Of a stretch of DNA of 64,000 nucleotides, positions 59,988 to 64,000 are shown piece after piece. The stretch is from Chloropicon primus. Its lineage: Eukaryota; Chlorophyta; Chloropicophyceae; Chloropicales; Chloropicaceae. The DNA lies in contig CP060757.1 in assembly GCA_023205875.1 (NCBI GenBank), forward strand, positions 124,001 to 188,000, given 5' to 3'. A program made the translations under genes and the position numbers. Within the stretch, counting starts at the first letter, position 1. Each line of letters begins with the position of its first letter. Below the pieces are notes generated by a model. That model was not told the origin of the DNA, searched no databases, and was given only the letters and a program-made list of their open reading frames with translations.

Positions 59988-60875
59988 ATGAAGGGCGGTG
60001 ATGATGGCGAGGAGGAGCTCTTCTCTGCGTTGTCGGAGAGGGGGGGCGGGCGAGACAAGATCTTTCGCTTCGGAGACCTCCCTGGACGCCTCCAAACGTC
60101 CCTGATCCGCGTTTTGCTCGAGCCCCTGCTGCTCAAGAGCGAGAGGGGAAAGAAGAAAGTGGGGCGGGGGGAACGCACGGACCTGTGGGTTTCGGCGATT
60201 CGATGCTTTAGGTTTTTCTCCCGACCGCGAGGGGACGCCTACAGTACCTGCCAATCGGCGTGCCTGTGCAGGATGCTTGTTGCTTCTGGGGCGAGCCTGA
60301 GCGTGAAGGCGTCACAGAATTTGATGGGAATGATGAAAGCCGCATTCGTCGAGGCCACAAAGCAGCAGGAACAAAGAAACTCGGTGACGCTGGGAATGGT
60401 TGTCGAGGTGGCAGCTGCCTGCCTTGCATTGCCTGCCCACGAAAACATTCCTCTGTTGTACAGCATAGTATACAACAGCGATATAATCGCGGAGATGCGG
60501 AAGCACGACGGACTTCTGTCGTCGTCACACTCTTCGCAGCCAGCCTTCCGTCTCCTGGAGCAGACCTCGAACTTTTTCTCGTCCTTGGTTGACTCCCTGG
60601 GTGCAAAGCAGCTCGATCTGAAGCAGGTGCAGGAGATCATCGCGTCCAATGTCGGGGAGTGGGCTCGCGCCGTTCCGCCTGCGCTGCCGCCCGTGGAGAT
60701 TTCTTGCCTGCTGGAGGAGCACCACGACGGCCAAATATATTTCACGGTGTTTGACTCGTCCACCTCGTCCACCATCCACTTTGCCCACGAAAGCAAGGCA
60801 AAGGTTGGCACCCTGGCCCTCGATTTGGATGACTCTGACCGCTCGCAGGCGACGGCGTTTGCTGACTTGGTATGA
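59988..60875 (+). CDS. Protein of unknown function, helical
   Basis: 295-aa single-exon protein with no family I recognise. After an acidic/Gly start (MKGGDDGEEELFSALSE) it is mostly alpha-helical with hydrophobic heptads (DLPGRLQTSLIRVLLEPLLL, TLGMVVEVAAACLALPAHEN), suggesting a HEAT-like or coiled fold. The C-terminus changes to a beta-like segment (QIYFTVFDSSTSSTIHFAH). No transmembrane span, signal peptide or catalytic motif is evident. Codon use matches neighbours, and it has repeated module copies in its 5' region, supporting expression. The ATG at 59988 is the first in frame. Confidence 0.6.
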   Translation: MKGGDDGEEELFSALSERGGGRDKIFRFGDLPGRLQTSLIRVLLEPLLLKSERGKKKVGRGERTDLWVSAIRCFRFFSRPRGDAYSTCQSACLCRMLVASGASLSVKASQNLMGMMKAAFVEATKQQEQRNSVTLGMVVEVAAACLALPAHENIPLLYSIVYNSDIIAEMRKHDGLLSSSHSSQPAFRLLEQTSNFFSSLVDSLGAKQLDLKQVQEIIASNVGEWARAVPPALPPVEISCLLEEHHDGQIYFTVFDSSTSSTIHFAHESKAKVGTLALDLDDSDRSQATAFADLV

Positions 60876-60950
60876 AGAAGTAATTGTATTGTGTTCAAAA
60901 TATAATGATGTGCGGAGCGACGGGGCACGGAAACCCATTTGCACTACATT

Positions 60951-63293
60951 CTAAATTCTCTTCACGCCCCAAGACCTGGTTCTCTTCCTTCGCTTCCTGC
61001 TCACAAATGTTTGCGAGTTTTCCGCGAAGTGCCTCTGCCTCCTGTAAGCGTTCCAGTTCTCCAAAATTTTGGACGAATCCCACGTGGACCCGGTGAGCAA
61101 GGTGCTGCTGCCGGTCCGGGGGGGTGGACGCTGCTGGGACCCCAGAAGGCTTTCCCTGGCATTCCAAGAGGCGCCTTGCCTTTGAAAAACATTCGACGGA
61201 TCGTCGAAGCATGAATCGAAGAAATCGTCTGCGAGGTCTTCCCTCGATGCGCACGGAGGCGGCGGCGAGTGGCGAGCGGGAAAGCTTTTCTTGCCGTCCC
61301 TGGGGGGAAGCCCAGGCGAGAAGTCTTCCTTGTCGATCCAAGATTCAAAATCTAGACCAGTGACGTGCGATCCCTTCCTCTGAGCGCGTGAGCCGCTGAG
61401 ATGTGTCCTTTCGGGCGTCCCAGTGAGTCCGTCGAACGGCCAGCTGAAAGGGCTGTGCGCGCGAGGCGGCTCCACCTCGTAAAAATCTCCAAGCAGGTCC
61501 CGACCAAAATCGTCGTGATTCCTCGACACGTCTTGCCTCCCCGCCGGGTCCGAATCTCTCGCAGGCGTGAAGCCAAAGCTGTTGCCCCCGGAGTACTCTC
61601 TGGAACCCACCGAATTGCTGTGAATCTGGTCACAGCTGTGAGTCTGGGCATTTTTTTGATCCAAATCCTCCACAGACGACGCAGCCTTCCTCCCCACCTT
61701 TCTCCTGGTGTTGCGGCTCGTCTCTACGTCAAAGCTTTGTTTGGGCTGATGGAGAGACCCGTGCGGAGAGACCGCGCACGGCCTGGGCCGCCGCGCACCA
61801 GTCATGGCATCACTGCTTTGAGCACCGGCACCGCGCGGCTCAAGCCCGTCATATCCTGGATCGCACTCCCGCCTCACAAGCATGTGAAACTTCATGGGCT
61901 TCGCACGAAACAAAGATCTTGACGAAGTTCTCGTCTCAAAGCACTCCAGAACCCCTCCGTCCCCCACATCCCTCCCGTGCTCCTCGATGAGGCTCCAGTC
62001 GAGGTACATCATAGCTCTGCTGGGGGAAGCCATCTTTTGGCAGAAATCCATAGTTCCCGTGGATCGCAGGCTTTTGCTCCAGCTCCCCAGCACCGGGAGA
62101 CCGTTCAGCTCAGGGCGGGAGCGGTTTCCTATGTAAGGCGATTCGCAACACGCGAGAAAGACGTCCTTGCACAAGTTGTCAGAAAGTGATGCGCCGTCCA
62201 CCAAAAATGGTGGGAGCGCGCAAGCGTGGTCTGCTGGCAGCGTCTTTTCGACCCCTTTCAAGAGGTCCCCTCCGCGTTGAATCGCCTGGACTGGGTCCGT
62301 GTAAAGCTTGGACTCTTGCCGAACGAGCACGCTGCGAATTCCTCGGAACGGGTGCGGTGGAAGCGGGTCTTCCTCGAGTATCGCTGCGTGCACATCCACT
62401 GGATTTGAAGACTCGAGATCGGAGCGGGCAGCCTGGCCTCCCATTTCATCGCTGATCTCATATCTTTGCAGAACAGCGAGAAAGTCTTCGCCTTGGCCGT
62501 CTTGCGGGGCGCTTAGCGCACCGCGGCCCCAAGATAAAGGACCTCCCAGCGTGGAGGAGTGGCCTTGTTGCCAGGACAAGTTTGTCTCGAGCATGCACAC
62601 CAGACGCACAGTGTTGTCCCTAACCAGTGGAGTTCCTTCCGAACCAATAGCCTCCGCGAGAATCTGCAAGGAGCGCTTGGGAGGGCTGCTGGCTTTGAGC
62701 GGACCAGGCGCGTCGGCGGCTTGCAGCTCAACCCTTTGCATTCCCACCTGGTCCGAGAGCGTAACGCTTCCCTCTTCCCAATCTCCTTTCTGGCCAAGGA
62801 GGCCGCGCTCACTTCCGATCCCGGCCAGGTCTCTGTGGGTCGCGCGGAAGTCTTCGAAGGACAGCTTAGCGAGGGAAGCGAATTGGCGAAGCATTACGAT
62901 GCCCTCCTCCTCATTCCGGTCATGCTCCTCCTCCAGCGCGAGTGCCACCACGGCCCTCGTGCGAGGACTCGGTTGCCAGAGGGGAAGCCCTCCCTCGCAT
63001 GGCACTCCCCCCACCAGCTCCTGAAACGTGGCGCGTTCCGTTTTGTCCGCGAGCATCCCGTCGAGAGCTTCTTCCACGTGAGAGGCGGCATAGTTGACGG
63101 CAGGCTCAGGGCAGGGCCTGAAGGTGCTGCGCTCCCCTTGGACCACAAAGTTCGTCGCATCAGTGAGAACGAAGTCGTACACTTGGGGAACGAGAAGGGG
63201 CTTGCTCGTGCGGCTCTCCCTTCGTCCCCTGAACGCCGGGAGGTCATTCACCGGCGAGGAAAAAGCTTGGTGAGGCAACACCACCCTCCTCAT
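60951..63293 (-). CDS. Large protein of unknown function with C-terminal basic tail
   Basis: 780-aa single-exon protein, convergent with the previous gene (75 bp). I recognise no domain. The N-terminal quarter looks ordered (KPLLVPQVYDFVLTDATNFV, EEALDGMLADKTERATFQEL); the rest is Ser/Pro/Arg-rich and probably disordered, with scattered acidic-aromatic motifs (DFFDSCFDDPSNVF, DLLGDFYEVE). It ends in SRKRRKRTRSWGVKRI, a likely bipartite nuclear signal. A nuclear regulatory or meiotic role would fit the composition but is not shown. The start at 63293 is the first ATG. The length of the open frame and its lack of repeats argue that it is real. Confidence 0.6.
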   Translation of the reverse strand: MRRVVLPHQAFSSPVNDLPAFRGRRESRTSKPLLVPQVYDFVLTDATNFVVQGERSTFRPCPEPAVNYAASHVEEALDGMLADKTERATFQELVGGVPCEGGLPLWQPSPRTRAVVALALEEEHDRNEEEGIVMLRQFASLAKLSFEDFRATHRDLAGIGSERGLLGQKGDWEEGSVTLSDQVGMQRVELQAADAPGPLKASSPPKRSLQILAEAIGSEGTPLVRDNTVRLVCMLETNLSWQQGHSSTLGGPLSWGRGALSAPQDGQGEDFLAVLQRYEISDEMGGQAARSDLESSNPVDVHAAILEEDPLPPHPFRGIRSVLVRQESKLYTDPVQAIQRGGDLLKGVEKTLPADHACALPPFLVDGASLSDNLCKDVFLACCESPYIGNRSRPELNGLPVLGSWSKSLRSTGTMDFCQKMASPSRAMMYLDWSLIEEHGRDVGDGGVLECFETRTSSRSLFRAKPMKFHMLVRRECDPGYDGLEPRGAGAQSSDAMTGARRPRPCAVSPHGSLHQPKQSFDVETSRNTRRKVGRKAASSVEDLDQKNAQTHSCDQIHSNSVGSREYSGGNSFGFTPARDSDPAGRQDVSRNHDDFGRDLLGDFYEVEPPRAHSPFSWPFDGLTGTPERTHLSGSRAQRKGSHVTGLDFESWIDKEDFSPGLPPRDGKKSFPARHSPPPPCASREDLADDFFDSCFDDPSNVFQRQGASWNARESLLGSQQRPPPRTGSSTLLTGSTWDSSKILENWNAYRRQRHFAENSQTFVSRKRRKRTRSWGVKRI

Positions 63294-63657
63294 CCTTGTG
63301 CTAGACTGAGTGCTAGACTATCACCGATCGGTCGATCGATCGATCGCAAAAAGCGTTACGTGACGTCCTCGGCGATCCTCTTTCCGGCTCCAGCCTCGCC
63401 AAGGGCCGCCGCCGCCGCCGCCGTCGTCGTCCTCGTCGTTGTGTTCTCCTCTCCTCCTTGGGCGATCGATCGATCGAAGCTTTTCTTCCTGATCGATCGA
63501 TCGATCGCGATCGGTGGAGGAGGAAGGAAGAAGCTTGGGACCTTTTTGTAATACAAATCAATCATAAGTTTGTGTTTTAAAGTATATGATTGGGGCCGCA
63601 GAACGGTGAGCAAGGCCACTGGAGTTGTTGTTGTTGTTGTTGTGCAAGCGTTGGACT
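63294..63657. other. Intergenic region with GATCGATC palindromes
   Basis: No gene. GATCGATC-type clusters lie at 63323-63347, 63462-63478 and 63491-63512; CCG/CGT triplet runs at about 63408-63440; and TTG triplets at 63624-63645 near the 3' end of the next gene. Confidence 0.5.
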
Positions 63658-64000
63658 TTACTGAGTCTTCTTTTGAGGCTTGACGTACTCGTCGTCCTCC
63701 GAGTCGCTGCGGCTGTCGTCGGTCTTTCCGTTGTTGGAGATGGACTTGATCGCAACCTTGACGATGAGGTAGAACCAGTACGTGTGAATGGGGATCAGCA
63801 GGCACAGGAGACCCATCGAGAAGATCTCCGAGGGGTAGTACAGGTTCCTCTGGTACCCTGGCCCGAAAAAGATGGTGTAGTAGCACAGCATCGGGTACAT
63901 GATCAACCTGGTGACAAAGAAGGCCAAAGCAAATGGAACGAACAAGGCGGTAGCGCCGAGCTCCGATCCGCAGTACTTGAAGAGCTTGGCGAACTGCAGC
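63658..64000 (-). CDS. Ceramide synthase / TLC-domain protein (5' part outside window)
   Basis: C-terminal part of a TLC (TRAM-LAG1-CLN8) protein, probably ceramide synthase, which N-acylates sphingoid bases in the ER. The visible part reads LQFAKLFKYCGSELGATALF, then hydrophobic spans (FALAFFVTRLIMYPMLCYYT; MGLLCLLIPIHTYWFYLIV). The KLFKYCGSE and FFVTRLIMYP phrases match the end of the LAG1 domain. The tail after the last span is acidic and Lys-rich (SDSEDDEYVKPQKKTQ), with DSEDD as a possible CK2-type site. The catalytic His pair of the Lag motif lies outside the window. Confidence 0.8.
   Translation of the reverse strand, partial: LQFAKLFKYCGSELGATALFVPFALAFFVTRLIMYPMLCYYTIFFGPGYQRNLYYPSEIFSMGLLCLLIPIHTYWFYLIVKVAIKSISNNGKTDDSRSDSEDDEYVKPQKKTQ

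Overview
The window is nuclear DNA of a eukaryotic green alga. The gene set mixes plant-lineage functions (an AP2/ERF factor, a PGRL1-like thylakoid protein, a PASTICCINO1-type FKBP, nuclear-encoded plastid MinE) with general eukaryotic ones (NOC3, HSF, PEX5, CARM1, PDAP1, a T7-like organellar RNA polymerase, a four-domain cation channel). Short GT-AG introns, GC-rich coding DNA, heavy use of AGG/GAG/AAG codons and tight gene packing suggest a small-genome chlorophyte, perhaps a prasinophyte-grade lineage; the genus cannot be fixed from the sequence alone. The standard genetic code is used.

Layout, left to right: 3'-truncated OGFOD1/TPA1 dioxygenase (-); AP2 factor (+); PGRL1-like (+); NOC3 (-); glycosyltransferase (-); SANT-RING-PHD protein (+); TPT-type transporter (-); ABCG transporter (-); tandem CS-domain protein (+); HSF (+); a small protein resembling a Bacteroidetes family (-); RING protein (+); SMYD methyltransferase (-); PEX5 (+); coiled-coil protein (+); HEAT/ARM protein (+); threonine-synthase-like (-); HNH protein (+); PAS1-like FKBP-TPR (+); MinE (-); CARM1 (+); PDAP1 (+); organellar RNA polymerase (-); biotin protein ligase (+); CEP104 (-); voltage-gated channel (-); a doubtful small ORF (-); a tandem nuclease-fold protein of atypical codon usage (-); PRA1 (+); RlmN (-); two unknown genes (+,-); and a ceramide-synthase/TLC gene cut by the right edge (-).

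There is no operon logic, but the packing is regular. Ten convergent gene pairs are each separated by only 43-158 bp, while 5' ends lie in longer intergenic stretches rich in GA/CT tracts. Several of those 5' regions carry a diverged, oriented module of about 35-72 bp that I do not recognise. With one exception it points the same way as the adjacent gene, so I interpret it as a promoter or 5'-UTR element.

The accessory-looking spots are the 55.7-57.1 kb region (tandem restriction-endonuclease-like folds plus a fragment of a second copy), the bacterial-looking gene near 19.7-20.1 kb, and the promoter-region duplication near 43.5-43.8 kb. No tRNA, rRNA, CRISPR, retroelement or virus-like element was recognised.
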